This document shows, one piece after another, positions 26,644-35,592 of a stretch of DNA of 64,000 nucleotides. A model generated the notes under the pieces. The model did not search any database. It was given only the letters and a program-made list of their open reading frames with translations, and was not told where the DNA came from. Within the stretch, counting starts at the first letter, position 1, and each line of letters begins with the position of its first letter. The DNA is taken from positions 24,268 to 88,267 of the forward strand of contig CAIJIT010000049.1 of the NCBI GenBank assembly GCA_903820745.1, written 5' to 3'. The translations under genes were made by a program, and so were the position numbers. This DNA is from an uncultured Burkholderiales bacterium. Its GTDB lineage: Bacteria > Pseudomonadota > Gammaproteobacteria > Burkholderiales > Burkholderiaceae_C.

Positions 26644-28887
26644 TCAGCGGCGGCCCCTTATTTGCGAGAGCGGTTTCTTGCCTTTCAGATGGCGCTCGAT
26701 GCCGTCGTTGAGGCGGCCACGCAGGTCGACGACCGCCGCCAGATGGCCGTAAACGCCGGGGAAACGCAGATCCAGCCAGAGCCATAAGGTGCAGCTGCGT
26801 AGCGCCTGCTCCATCCGGTCGAGTCGGCTATTTTCGTCGACTTCCTGCAGGAACCAGGGCGCCCCGACTGCGCCAGTCAGCGCATGGCGGCTGGCCCAGT
26901 CGAGATATTCCTGCACCTGCGAATCGGTGCGGGTGTCGACCGGCGCTTGGGCGTAGATGAAGCGCATCTTCAGCGACAGGCGGCCGGCGGCGCGGTCGAG
27001 GCGGTCGGCCAGCTCGAGCATTTGCTCCAGTTCGGCCACTTCGAAATGCGCATCGTCGAGGCGTAACTGGTCCATGAAAACATCGAGCACCGCGCGCAGC
27101 CGGCTCAGCCCCAGGCGTGAGGCGATCGTGTCGACATGCCACCAGTTCGGCGCCACCGCGGCTTTGAACTCGCGCGGCGCACGTGGCGATTTCGGCAGCA
27201 ACTCTTTCAAGGTTCTGGCCGCCGAGGGTTCGGCTTCGCGCAGCACGCCGACAAAGCCTTCGTCATGCATGCCATAGCGCCCGGCGCGCCCGGCAATTTG
27301 GTGCACCTCGGAGACGCTCAGTACGCGGTCCTCGAGACCATCGAACTTGGTCATGGTGCTGAACAGGACGCGCCGGATCGGCAGATTCAAGCCCATGCCG
27401 ATCGCATCGGTCGCCACCAGAATATGGCTGGCGCCCTGGGCAAAGCGCTCGGCTTCGCGCCGCCTTACTTCGGGCGGCAAAGCCCCGTAAATCACCGAGA
27501 CCGGATGCCCGGCTGAAGCGATCTGGTCACGCAGCATCAGCACCTCGCGGCGGCTGAAAGCGACCACCGCATCGCCATGCTTGAGCATCGCGATCGGCAC
27601 CGCGGCCGGCAGCAATTGCACCTCCTGCTTGCGCTCGAAATGCCGCACTGTGCAGCGCTCGCCGCACAAGCCCAGCAGGTTCTCGATCGCCGGCACCGCA
27701 TAGGCCGAGCAAATGATGATCAGCTCGTTGGCCGGCACGGCCACGATCGCTTGCGTCCAGGCCCAGCCGCGGTACATGTCGAAGAGCATCTGCGCCTCGT
27801 CGATCACCGCCACATCGATCGCCTTGCTGGTGTTGACCATCTCGATCGTGCTCGAGACCACGCGCGCGGCCTCGGCCGGTACGTTTTCTTCGCCGGTCAG
27901 CAGCGAGCAGGGCACGCCGCGCCCGACCAGGCGATCGCGACCCTCCAGGGCCAGCAAGCGCAGCGGCGCCAGATAAGCGCCGTCATGGGCTTGCGCGAGC
28001 CGCTCGAAGGCCGCATGGGTCTTGCCGCTGTTCGGTGGGCCGACAAACAGCGTCACCGTGCGCTGCAGATGTCTTGCTGCTGGAAAGGTATCGGGGTAGC
28101 CCTGGAAGGCCAGTTCGCTGTTCAAGCCGGCCAGCATGTCGAGTTCGGCGACGCGGTTTTCCCAACGATCCTGGGCCCGCGTGCAGGCCGCTTTCAGCTC
28201 GGGAAATGCCTGCGGCGTCGCGCATTCGGCCTGCAATCGCGGCAGCAAGGATTCGAGATGTTCGACATGCCCCGAAGCGCTGCGCGCCAGCAGCAATTCC
28301 AGATGTTCGAGCAGTTCCTGGGCTTGTGCAAAGGCCGGTGCCGGCCCGACCGCGGCCTGCAGCGCGGCCAGATCGCCATTGCGATAGAAATCCCAGATGG
28401 CCGCATCGTCGACGGCCACGCGGAAAGCGATCGCCAACTGCCAACCCGGCTGCGACAGCTGCAAGGTATGGCTGCACAAGCGTTGCCAGAACTTGCCCAT
28501 GCGCGTCAGCCCGAGCGTTTCCAATTGAGCGCTGCGTTGTTGCATCAGCGCACGCACGGTCGGGGCGTTGCCCACCGCGTCGAGGTGGACCAAGGCGTTG
28601 GCCATCAAGCGCGGTTCGATCCAGCGGCTCGGGCGCGAGCCGGCGACGGCCTTTTGCAGCAGGATCAAACCCTGCTGATCGAGCTGATCTTCCTTGCCCT
28701 GTTCACCGGCAAAGTCGACCGGTGTGGTCACCTGTGGCAGTTGATAGGCGGACTGCCTGATGCGCAGCAATTGTTCGGGCCCGATGTCGGCCGGCATGCG
28801 GCTCTGATGGCGGGAAATGGGCAACGTCGGCGACGCTGCGACTGTCTTGATGATATGGGGCACCTTGAGAGTTGACCACAGGTTCAT
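26644..28887 (-). CDS. SUV3-like DExH RNA helicase
   Basis: A 747-aa superfamily 2 helicase resembling SUV3, the RNA helicase of the mitochondrial degradosome. The N-terminal ~270 residues are helical without a known motif. Core motifs follow: GPPNSGKTHAAFERL (Walker A), VSSTIEMVN, DEAQMLFDMYRGW (DExQ), VAFSRREV, ATDAIGMGLNLP and HQIAGRAGRYG. A SUV3 C-terminal-like region (KMRFIYAQAPVDTRTDSQVQEYL) is present and the tail is basic. The track start at 28962 overlaps gtsD; I chose ATG 28885-28887 (MNLWSTLKVPHII), 46 bp after the gtsD stop, but a later start such as MPADIGPEQLL is possible. Its role, presumably RNA turnover, is inferred from the family. Confidence 0.85.
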   Translation of the reverse strand: MNLWSTLKVPHIIKTVAASPTLPISRHQSRMPADIGPEQLLRIRQSAYQLPQVTTPVDFAGEQGKEDQLDQQGLILLQKAVAGSRPSRWIEPRLMANALVHLDAVGNAPTVRALMQQRSAQLETLGLTRMGKFWQRLCSHTLQLSQPGWQLAIAFRVAVDDAAIWDFYRNGDLAALQAAVGPAPAFAQAQELLEHLELLLARSASGHVEHLESLLPRLQAECATPQAFPELKAACTRAQDRWENRVAELDMLAGLNSELAFQGYPDTFPAARHLQRTVTLFVGPPNSGKTHAAFERLAQAHDGAYLAPLRLLALEGRDRLVGRGVPCSLLTGEENVPAEAARVVSSTIEMVNTSKAIDVAVIDEAQMLFDMYRGWAWTQAIVAVPANELIIICSAYAVPAIENLLGLCGERCTVRHFERKQEVQLLPAAVPIAMLKHGDAVVAFSRREVLMLRDQIASAGHPVSVIYGALPPEVRRREAERFAQGASHILVATDAIGMGLNLPIRRVLFSTMTKFDGLEDRVLSVSEVHQIAGRAGRYGMHDEGFVGVLREAEPSAARTLKELLPKSPRAPREFKAAVAPNWWHVDTIASRLGLSRLRAVLDVFMDQLRLDDAHFEVAELEQMLELADRLDRAAGRLSLKMRFIYAQAPVDTRTDSQVQEYLDWASRHALTGAVGAPWFLQEVDENSRLDRMEQALRSCTLWLWLDLRFPGVYGHLAAVVDLRGRLNDGIERHLKGKKPLSQIRGRR

Positions 28888-28933
28888 GACCCGATCAAAA
28901 CTGCTTGCTGCAGCGCCCGGGCAGCGGTTGATT

Positions 28934-30001
28934 TCAGCCGACGCGGCTGCCCTTTGCCGCATCGAACAGGTGGGCGGCAGCGGCAGGCCAGTTCAGCATC
29001 ACCGGGTCGCCAACGCGCTGCATGACCTTGCCGGGCACGCGGGCAGTCAACAGGCCCAGCGCGGTGTCGACCTTGACATAGGTTTCCGGGCCGGTCGGCT
29101 CGAGCATGCTCAAGCGCCCTGCCAGGCAGCCCTGGTCGGACAGCGCGATGTCCTCGGGCCGGATGCCGTAGCTGAACGAGGTGCCGGAACTGGCGATGAT
29201 CGCGGCGCTTTGGGTTTCATCCAGCGGCAATTGCTGGTGATGACAAACCAGACCAGCGCCGCTGCGCGAGGCTTCGATGAAGTTCATTGATGGCGAGCCG
29301 ATGAACTCGGCGACGAAACGGTTCGCCGGCCTTGCATAAATGTCGTCAGGCGAGCCGAGTTGCTGGACGCAGCCGTCCTTCATCACCGCAACCCGGTCGC
29401 CCAGGGTCATGGCCTCGACCTGATCATGGGTGACATAGACGGTGGTCGTCCTGGTGCGCTGGTGCAGCAACTTGATTTCAGCGCGCATCTCAACTCTCAA
29501 TTTGGCGTCGAGGTTGGACAGCGGCTCGTCGAAAAGGAACAGCGAAGGGTCCCGCGCCAACGCCCGCCCCATCGCCACGCGCTGGCGCTGTCCACCTGAC
29601 AACTGCCCCGGCTTGCGATCGAGTAAATGCGTGATCTGCAGCATCGCCGCGACCCGCTGCACCGCGGCATCGCGCTGCGGCTTGGGCACCTGGCGCATCT
29701 CCAGCGCGAAAGCAATGTTCTCCGCGACGCTCATGTTCGGGTACAGCGCATAGCTCTGGAACACCATCGCGATGTCGCGGTCGCGGCTGGGCAGGAAAGT
29801 GACATCGCGATCGGCCATATGGATGCTGCCCGAGCTCGGCGTTTCCAGCCCGGCGATCAGGTTCAGCAGCGTGCTCTTGCCGCAACCCGAGGGGCCGACC
29901 AGGATCAGGAACTCACCGGCCTCGACCTCGATGTCGATGCCTTTGAGCACTTCGACGGCGCCGAAGGTCTTGCGGATCTGGCGGATTGAAAGTGCGCCCA
30001 T
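28934..30001 (-). CDS. gtsD: Glucose/sugar ABC transporter ATP-binding protein (GtsD/MalK-like)
   Basis: The 355-aa ATPase of a CUT1-type sugar importer. It has Walker [10 protein letters not shown], the signature [12 protein letters not shown], Walker [14 protein letters not shown] and the H-loop VTHDQVEA, followed by an OB-fold regulatory domain (YGIRPEDIALSD). It is the last gene of the four-gene gts set, 6 bp after gtsC. One MalK-type ATPase usually drives the two-permease core as a homodimer. The gts name rests on the neighbouring binding protein and permeases. Confidence 0.9.
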   Translation of the reverse strand: MGALSIRQIRKTFGAVEVLKGIDIEVEAGEFLILVGPSGCGKSTLLNLIAGLETPSSGSIHMADRDVTFLPSRDRDIAMVFQSYALYPNMSVAENIAFALEMRQVPKPQRDAAVQRVAAMLQITHLLDRKPGQLSGGQRQRVAMGRALARDPSLFLFDEPLSNLDAKLRVEMRAEIKLLHQRTRTTTVYVTHDQVEAMTLGDRVAVMKDGCVQQLGSPDDIYARPANRFVAEFIGSPSMNFIEASRSGAGLVCHHQQLPLDETQSAAIIASSGTSFSYGIRPEDIALSDQGCLAGRLSMLEPTGPETYVKVDTALGLLTARVPGKVMQRVGDPVMLNWPAAAAHLFDAAKGSRVG

Positions 30002-30007
30002 GGATGT

Positions 30008-30868
30008 TCAGCCCTTTACTGCGCCGGCTGTCAGGCCGCGCACAAAATATTTGCCTGCCAGCGCATAGACGATCAGGGTCGGCAGCGCGGCGATCATGGC
30101 GGCAGCCATGTCGACGTTGTATTCCTTCACCGAACTCGAGGTGTTGGCCAGATTGTTCAGGCCCACGGTGATCGGCTTGCTGTCGCCCCCCGAGAACACC
30201 ACGCCGTAGAGAAAATCATTCCACACATTGGTGAATTGCCAGATCAGCGTGACGACCAGAATCGGTGCCGACAAGGGCAGCATGATGCGGGTGAAGATCT
30301 GCCAGAACGAAGCGCCGTCGAGCGTGGCTGCCTTGACCAACTCGTTGGGTAGGCCGGCATAGTAATTGCGGAAGAACAGCGTCGTCGAAGGAATGCCGGC
30401 GATCACATGGACGACGATCAAACCCCAGATCGAACTGGCCAGCCCGAACCAGCCGAGCACCTGGCTCATCGGCAGCAGTACCACCTGCATTGGCATAAAG
30501 ACGCCGAACAGCATCAAGGCGAACATCAGCTCGCTGCCACGAAAACGCCATTGGGTCAGTACATAGCCGTTGATCGCACCGATGGCGGTCGAGACCGCCA
30601 CCGCCGGCACCACCATCAACACCGAGTTCATGAAAAAGGGTTGCAAACCTCCGCAATCGGTACCGGTGCAAGCGCTTGACCAGGCTTTGGACCAGGCGGC
30701 AAAGCCGGGTTTGACCGGCAGCGAAACCAGGCTGCTGTTGCGGATTTCGTCCATGTCTTTGAGCGAAGCGCACAGCATCACATAGAGCGGCGTCAAGAAA
30801 AACACCGCAAAGGCCAGCAGCAAAGCCAGCAGCAGCAAGCGTTGCAGGCTGAACCGGTGGCGGGTCAT
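30008..30868 (-). CDS. gtsC: Glucose/sugar ABC transporter permease (GtsC/MalG-like)
   Basis: A 286-aa inner-membrane permease with six predicted membrane segments. The EAA coupling loop reads NELVKAATLDGASFWQIFTRIMLPL, and the C-terminal GLTAGAVKG ending is typical of MalG-type CUT1 permeases. Its start overlaps the end of gtsB by 4 bp. The ACTGTDC insertion after the first segment matches the paralogue at 50935-51783 (ACTGLSC), showing the two transporters are related. Confidence 0.9.
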   Translation of the reverse strand: MTRHRFSLQRLLLLALLLAFAVFFLTPLYVMLCASLKDMDEIRNSSLVSLPVKPGFAAWSKAWSSACTGTDCGGLQPFFMNSVLMVVPAVAVSTAIGAINGYVLTQWRFRGSELMFALMLFGVFMPMQVVLLPMSQVLGWFGLASSIWGLIVVHVIAGIPSTTLFFRNYYAGLPNELVKAATLDGASFWQIFTRIMLPLSAPILVVTLIWQFTNVWNDFLYGVVFSGGDSKPITVGLNNLANTSSSVKEYNVDMAAAMIAALPTLIVYALAGKYFVRGLTAGAVKG

Positions 30869-31743
30869 TTCCGCACCCGCAATTCTGAATAAAGGTAGGG
30901 CACGACGATCGCCGCGACGGTAGCCAGCATGAAGGTCGCGCTGGCCGCGCCCAGACCGATCTGGCCGCGCGAAAACGCCATCGTGTACATATAGGTGGCC
31001 GGCATGTCGGTGGCATAACCCGGCCCCCCGGCGGTCAATGCCATCACCAGATCAAAACTCTTGATCGCCAGATGGCTGACCACCATCAGCGTTGAAAAGA
31101 ACACCGGCCGCAGGCTCGGAATGATGATGCGCCAGTAGATCAAGGGCAGGCTCGCCCCATCGACCTGCGCGGCCTTGATGATGTTGTCGTCAATGCTGCG
31201 CAGTCCGGCCAGAAACAGCGCCATCACGAAGCCTGCGCTTTGCCAGACGGCGGCGATCACCAGGCAGTAAATGGCTTTGTCAGGGTCAACCAGCCAGCCA
31301 AAGCTGAAGTCGCTGAAGCCCCATTGCTGCATCAGCAACTCGAAGCCGGTGCCGGGGTTCAGGATCCATTTCCAGGCGGTGCCGGTGACGATGAAACTCA
31401 GTGCCATCGGATACAGGTAAATCGTCCGCAGCAAGCCTTCAGCGCGCAGCTTCTGATCGAGCAAGATCGCCAGCAGCAGGCCCAGACCCATGCCGCCGCC
31501 GATGAACAATCCGCCGAAGATCAGCAGATTCTTCATCGCCACCCACCAGCGCTCGGATTTGAACAGCGCTGCATATTGCTGCAAGCCGGCGAACTCGTAG
31601 CTGGGCAGCATGCGCGAATCGGACAGCGATAGATAGCCATTCCAGGCCATCAATCCATAGATGAACAAGAAGGACAGCAAGAAGGTCGGCGCGATCACAA
31701 GCCGCGGCAGCCACGGGCTGCGTGGCGGGTGATGAGGATGCAT
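30865..31743 (-). CDS. gtsB: Glucose/sugar ABC transporter permease (GtsB/MalF-like)
   Basis: A 292-aa permease with six to seven hydrophobic segments and an EAA loop DNIIKAAQVDGASLPLIYWRIIIPSLRP. It pairs with GtsC to form the membrane channel. A short proline/histidine-rich cytoplasmic start (HPHHPPRSPW) precedes the first segment. It lies 9 bp after the gtsA stop and overlaps gtsC, consistent with one transcript from gtsA. Confidence 0.9.
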   Translation of the reverse strand: MHPHHPPRSPWLPRLVIAPTFLLSFLFIYGLMAWNGYLSLSDSRMLPSYEFAGLQQYAALFKSERWWVAMKNLLIFGGLFIGGGMGLGLLLAILLDQKLRAEGLLRTIYLYPMALSFIVTGTAWKWILNPGTGFELLMQQWGFSDFSFGWLVDPDKAIYCLVIAAVWQSAGFVMALFLAGLRSIDDNIIKAAQVDGASLPLIYWRIIIPSLRPVFFSTLMVVSHLAIKSFDLVMALTAGGPGYATDMPATYMYTMAFSRGQIGLGAASATFMLATVAAIVVPYLYSELRVRK

Positions 31744-31752
31744 GGCGGGTGA

Positions 31753-33021
31753 CTATTTGGTCCGCGCCGCCGTTGCGATCTGCTGCATCGCTTCGCGGGC
31801 GCTCATGCGGTCGCTGTTCCAGAATTGGCTGATCGCATCCTTGATCGCGCCTTCAACAGCTGAAGGGACTGCCATGCCATGCGCAATCGAGGGCAGCAAT
31901 GTGCCGGCTTTGGCGCTGCTGCCGAAGTCGCTCGAGGATTGCTTGGCGCATTCGTCGAACTTGTCCATCTTGACGCCCACGCGCACCGGGATCGAACCTT
32001 TGTTGAGGCTGAAGGTCTCCTGGAATTCCGGCCCCATGATGGTTGCTGCGAGGTCTTTTTGGGCCAAACTATTGGCCTCGTTTTTCAGCTTGAACATCGC
32101 AAACGAATCGATGTTGTAGGTGAAGGCCTTGGCGCTGCCTGGAGAAGGTGTGCAGATGAAGTCCTTGCCAGGCACCTTGCCCGCAGCGATGAACTCGCCC
32201 TTGGCCCAGTCGCCCATGAACTGCATGCCGGCTTCGCCCTTGATGACCATCGCGCTGGCCAGATTCCAGTCGCGGCCGGGCGAATTCTTGTCGGTATAGG
32301 CTTTTACCCGCTTGAAAGTGCCCAGCACTTTTTCCATCGTGGCACTGTTCAGCGCGGCCTGGTCGAGTTGCACCAGCGCCAGGCGATAAAAGTCACTGCC
32401 ACCGACGCCGAGTGCGACATCCTCGAACAGGGTCAGGTCCTGCCAGTTCTGGCCGCCATGAGCGACCGGTATCAGGCCGGCTTTTTTCAAGGCTTCAGCA
32501 GCCACGAAGAATTCATCCCAGTTGTTTGGCGCTTTGGCACCGGCGCGCTTGAAGGCTTGCGGGTTGATCCACAACCAATTGACGCGGTGCACATTCACCG
32601 GCACAGCGATATAGCTGCCTTTGAACTTCATCTGGTCGCTGACCACTTTGGGCAACAGATCGTCCCAATGTCCGGCCTTGGCCACATCGTCGATATTGGC
32701 CAGCACGCCTTCGCGCGCCCAGTCCTGCAGTGAGGGGCCCTTGATCTGCGCGGCGGCCGGCGCATTGCCTGAGACCACGCGCGACTTCAGCACGGTCATC
32801 GCCGAATCGCCACCACCGCCGGCAACCGCAAAATCCTTCCAGCTATGTCCCTTCAACTGCAAGCTGGCCTTGAGCGACTGCGCGGCCTTGGCTTCGCCGC
32901 CACTGGTCCACCAATGCAGCACTTCAACTTCGCCAGCGCAGACGGGCAGGGCGATGAAGTTGATCGCGGCGATTGCGGCCAAGGCTTTGCGACTGAACGC
33001 TCGTTTGCATGCTTTTGTCAT
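31753..33021 (-). CDS. gtsA: Periplasmic glucose-binding protein of the GtsABCD importer
   Basis: A 422-aa solute-binding protein with a signal peptide (KALAAIAAINFIALPVCAGE). The mature start EVEVLHWWTSGGEAKAAQSL, the VAGGGGDSAMTVLKSR stretch, PVNVHRVNWLWINP, HGGQNWQDLTLFE, PGRDWNLA and MQFMGDWAKGEF closely match the Pseudomonas glucose-binding protein GtsA. The track start at 33342 adds 107 spurious residues; ATG 33019-33021 has AGGAGATC upstream. It heads the gtsABCD group behind an AT-rich motif and lies 85 bp after the sensor-kinase stop. In pseudomonads gts genes respond to a glucose two-component system, which fits the kinase upstream here. Confidence 0.9.
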   Translation of the reverse strand: MTKACKRAFSRKALAAIAAINFIALPVCAGEVEVLHWWTSGGEAKAAQSLKASLQLKGHSWKDFAVAGGGGDSAMTVLKSRVVSGNAPAAAQIKGPSLQDWAREGVLANIDDVAKAGHWDDLLPKVVSDQMKFKGSYIAVPVNVHRVNWLWINPQAFKRAGAKAPNNWDEFFVAAEALKKAGLIPVAHGGQNWQDLTLFEDVALGVGGSDFYRLALVQLDQAALNSATMEKVLGTFKRVKAYTDKNSPGRDWNLASAMVIKGEAGMQFMGDWAKGEFIAAGKVPGKDFICTPSPGSAKAFTYNIDSFAMFKLKNEANSLAQKDLAATIMGPEFQETFSLNKGSIPVRVGVKMDKFDECAKQSSSDFGSSAKAGTLLPSIAHGMAVPSAVEGAIKDAISQFWNSDRMSAREAMQQIATAARTK

Positions 33022-33070
33022 CGATCGAGATCTCCTGGCGCAAGCCTGACCCGCAAGGTTGCGCGCCCCA

Positions 33071-33090
33071 ATTATTAACGAAAAATTAAC
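33071..33090 (-). promoter_or_regulatory. Candidate operator/promoter motif upstream of gtsA (GTTAA-N7-TTAATAAT)
   Basis: Read on the minus strand this is GTTAATTTTTCGTTAATAAT, 50 bp upstream of the gtsA ATG. The same GTTAA-N7-TTAATAAT pattern occurs upstream of the TonB-receptor gene at 41908-41927. It is a candidate binding site for the locus response regulator; AT-rich promoter composition alone could also explain part of the match. Confidence 0.4.
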
Positions 33091-33106
33091 ACCGTGTAAG
33101 AAGGGG

Positions 33107-34597
33107 TTAACCCGCTGCCGGCAGCTTGACCCTGGCCAGCAGGCCGGTCGGCTGCACCGGCAGCAGTTCGACGCTGCCTGAATGGCGCTCGACGATTTCG
33201 CGCACGATGGCCAAACCCAGGCCGCAACCGGTGCCGTCCTCGGTGCCGCGCACAAAGCGCTCGAACAGATGGTCGCGCTCGGACTCGGGCACGCCCGGGC
33301 CGTTGTCTTCAACTTCGAGCAGCAACTCCCTGCCTTGCCCATGCACGCGCACGGTCACCGTCGCGCCCCGTCCTGCATAGCGGACCGCATTGTCGATCAG
33401 GTTGATCAGCACCTCGCCGAGCAGCAAGCCGATGCCGCGGACTTCGGCCGGCCGCGGTGGTGGCCGGTCTTGCTCATCACCATCGGGCTCGTCAAAGCCC
33501 AGATCAACGCCAGCCAGCAAAGCGCGCGGCACCATCTCGGCGGTGACATCGCGGGCCAGTTGTCGCAGATCGACCGGCAAGCGGTTTTGCAAGCTGGCTG
33601 ATTCGGGCTCGGCCCTGGCCAAGGTCAGCAACTGGTTGACCAGGTGGGCGCTGCGTACCGCGCTTTCATGCACGCGCTTGAGCCTGGCGATCAAGGACGG
33701 CTCGGTCGCTTCCATCAAGGCCAGTTCGGTCTGGCTTTTCAGCCCGGCCAGTGGCGTTCGTAGCTGATGCGCGGCATCGCTGATGAAGCGTTTTTGTGCA
33801 GCGACATGGTGGTGGACTTCGCCGAGCAAGGTGTTCATCGCTCGGGCCAAGGCCCGTACTTCCAGCGGAGCGGCATTCAGCTGAATTGGCGTCAGGTCAT
33901 TGAGCGCCCGGCCTTCGACCTTGCCCCGCAGCAAGGCCAGCGGCGCCAACCCGGCGCGGATGCCGGCCCAGACGACCATCGTCATCAGCGCGATCAAGGC
34001 CGACAAAGGCAGCACCAGATCGAGCATGATCTGGCGCGCCAGCTCTTCCCGGTTGGTGCTCGAGCGGGCCACCTGCACCAGCATGGTCTGACCGGGCGAG
34101 TCGGCATCTCCATAGCGCAAATAAAGCGCAGCCACCCTGACGCGCTCGGACTTGTCGGCCCCGGCATTGGGCTGGTTCAAGATGCCATCGTAGAAATAAG
34201 GCTCGCCCATCACAGGATCGGTGATCGTTGGCCGCGGCGGCAGGTTGCGGTTGCCGAGGATGAACTGCCCTGGCGGCGTGCTGACCGTGTAGAGCACGCG
34301 GTCGCTCGGGTCGGATTCGAGGATGTCCTGGGCGGCTCGTGGAAAGTCGATCAGCAGCCCGTTGCCCTGCGGCTTGACCTGGCGCGCCAAGGCTCTTGAG
34401 GCCTGCGACAGCGTGGCGTCGACCGCCTGGTTGGCATAGCGAGCCGCCAGGTTGTAGGTGAACAAGCCGGCTGCCAGCCACAGGATGATCTGCGGCAGCA
34501 GCAGCCAGATGAACAATTGCCGGTGCAGCGATGGGGCGCCGGTGGCTGCGCCGGGAAGGGCGGCCCACCAGCCAAGGCGCAGGAATTTTTTGTCCAT
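33107..34597 (-). CDS. Sensor histidine kinase (TctE/GtrS-like)
   Basis: A 496-aa inner-membrane kinase. A first membrane segment (LFIWLLLPQIILWLAAGLF, about 28-46) is followed by a periplasmic sensor region with motifs of the two-component sensor N-terminal domain (SDRVLYTVSTPPGQFILG), then a second segment (about 192-212) and a HAMP-like region. The phosphoacceptor is His277 in RFISDAAHQLRTPLAG. ATP-binding boxes are NLIDNAVRYAG, VEDNGPGVPE and GTGCGLGLAIV. Similar kinases control tricarboxylate (TctE) or glucose (GtrS) transport. Its expected regulator partner is not adjacent but 6.6 kb upstream, beyond the GH16-ABC-GH1 cassette. Confidence 0.9.
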   Translation of the reverse strand: MDKKFLRLGWWAALPGAATGAPSLHRQLFIWLLLPQIILWLAAGLFTYNLAARYANQAVDATLSQASRALARQVKPQGNGLLIDFPRAAQDILESDPSDRVLYTVSTPPGQFILGNRNLPPRPTITDPVMGEPYFYDGILNQPNAGADKSERVRVAALYLRYGDADSPGQTMLVQVARSSTNREELARQIMLDLVLPLSALIALMTMVVWAGIRAGLAPLALLRGKVEGRALNDLTPIQLNAAPLEVRALARAMNTLLGEVHHHVAAQKRFISDAAHQLRTPLAGLKSQTELALMEATEPSLIARLKRVHESAVRSAHLVNQLLTLARAEPESASLQNRLPVDLRQLARDVTAEMVPRALLAGVDLGFDEPDGDEQDRPPPRPAEVRGIGLLLGEVLINLIDNAVRYAGRGATVTVRVHGQGRELLLEVEDNGPGVPESERDHLFERFVRGTEDGTGCGLGLAIVREIVERHSGSVELLPVQPTGLLARVKLPAAG

Positions 34598-34732
34598 AGC
34601 AAATCAGGGATAGCTTCAGCCGCGAGCATAGCTGCCGCGGCCCTCAAAGCAAGCAGCGAATACCAGCGCTTATCCGCCTCGCAAGCAATTGATTAACAAT
34701 TCATGAACATCGACGATTGGGCGTTTCCGCCT

Positions 34733-35557
34733 TCAGCGCGGTGCCTGATAAACGCGCACATGGTCGACTTCCAGCGTCGTCGGAAAGATTGCGTCGTCGA
34801 CCGGACCTCCGAGGTCGCCGCCGATGGCCAGATTGAGGATCAGGAATTGCGGCGCATCGAAAGGCCAGGCCGCGACGCCGGTCTTCGGGTTGGCATAGCT
34901 GAAATGCTCGACCCCATCGACACCGAAGCGGATCAGCTCATGGGTCCAGAGCATCTGGTAGTTGTGGAACGCCTTGCAGGCATCGGGCAACTGCCGGCCA
35001 TTGCCAACGCCATTGCCGCCGCTGCCGGCGCTTCGGTGCACGGTGCTGAAGATCCGTTCGGGGTCTTTACCGAGCTGCTCGAGGATGTCGAGCTCGCCAT
35101 CGGCGGGCCAGCTGCCGGCGCTGCCCAGCGTCCAGATCGCCGGCCAGGTGCCCTTGCCGCAGGGCATCTTGGCGCGGATCTCGAAAAATCCATAGGTCCA
35201 GTCGCCCTTGCCCCTTGTAATCAAACGGGCCGAGCTGTACTGCTGACCGCCCCAGTCGGGTTCGTTCTTCAAGTCCTCGCGGGTTGCGGCGATCAGCAAT
35301 TTGCCCTGGCTTGCCCTTGCATTTTCAGCCCGCGGGCCGGCGTAATACTGCTGCTCGTTGTTGTACCAGCCGTCCTTGTTGCGCGACTTGTCATGCAGCC
35401 ATTTCGCCGGGTCGGGCAGGCCATCCTGCGTGAATTCATCGGCCCAGACCAGCTTGTAGCCGGGTGGCAAGGTGAGCGGCGCCGGCGCTGCATGGGTGGC
35501 CCCGCAGGCCAGCAGGGCCAGGCCGCAGAGCAGGCGGCGGCTGAGAGAGAAATCCAT
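34733..35557 (-). CDS. Exported GH16 endo-beta-1,3(4)-glucanase (laminarinase-like)
   Basis: A 274-aa secreted family 16 glycoside hydrolase that cuts internal beta-1,3 or mixed-linkage glucan bonds. The signal peptide (RLLCGLALLACGATHA) may be a lipoprotein type (cleavage before the Cys) or standard. The catalytic motif is DGELDILEQLG: nucleophile Glu155, Asp157 and acid/base Glu160 in the ExDxxE pattern. Other GH16 landmarks are VWADEF, GTWPAIWTLG and the C-terminal DHVRVYQ. The track start is 33 residues too early; ATG 35555-35557 has AAAGGAAA upstream. It is last in the second ABC cassette, 35 bp after the MalK-like gene, and precedes the kinase. Confidence 0.93.
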   Translation of the reverse strand: MDFSLSRRLLCGLALLACGATHAAPAPLTLPPGYKLVWADEFTQDGLPDPAKWLHDKSRNKDGWYNNEQQYYAGPRAENARASQGKLLIAATREDLKNEPDWGGQQYSSARLITRGKGDWTYGFFEIRAKMPCGKGTWPAIWTLGSAGSWPADGELDILEQLGKDPERIFSTVHRSAGSGGNGVGNGRQLPDACKAFHNYQMLWTHELIRFGVDGVEHFSYANPKTGVAAWPFDAPQFLILNLAIGGDLGGPVDDAIFPTTLEVDHVRVYQAPR

Positions 35558-35592
35558 CTTGTTTCCTTTTGAAATTGCTTTGCCGGCCACCG

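Noticed and set aside
27577-28875. A 432-aa plus-strand frame opposite the SUV3-like gene, one of many such frames
   Set aside because: It is an antisense shadow produced by high GC; the minus-strand frame has all helicase motifs.
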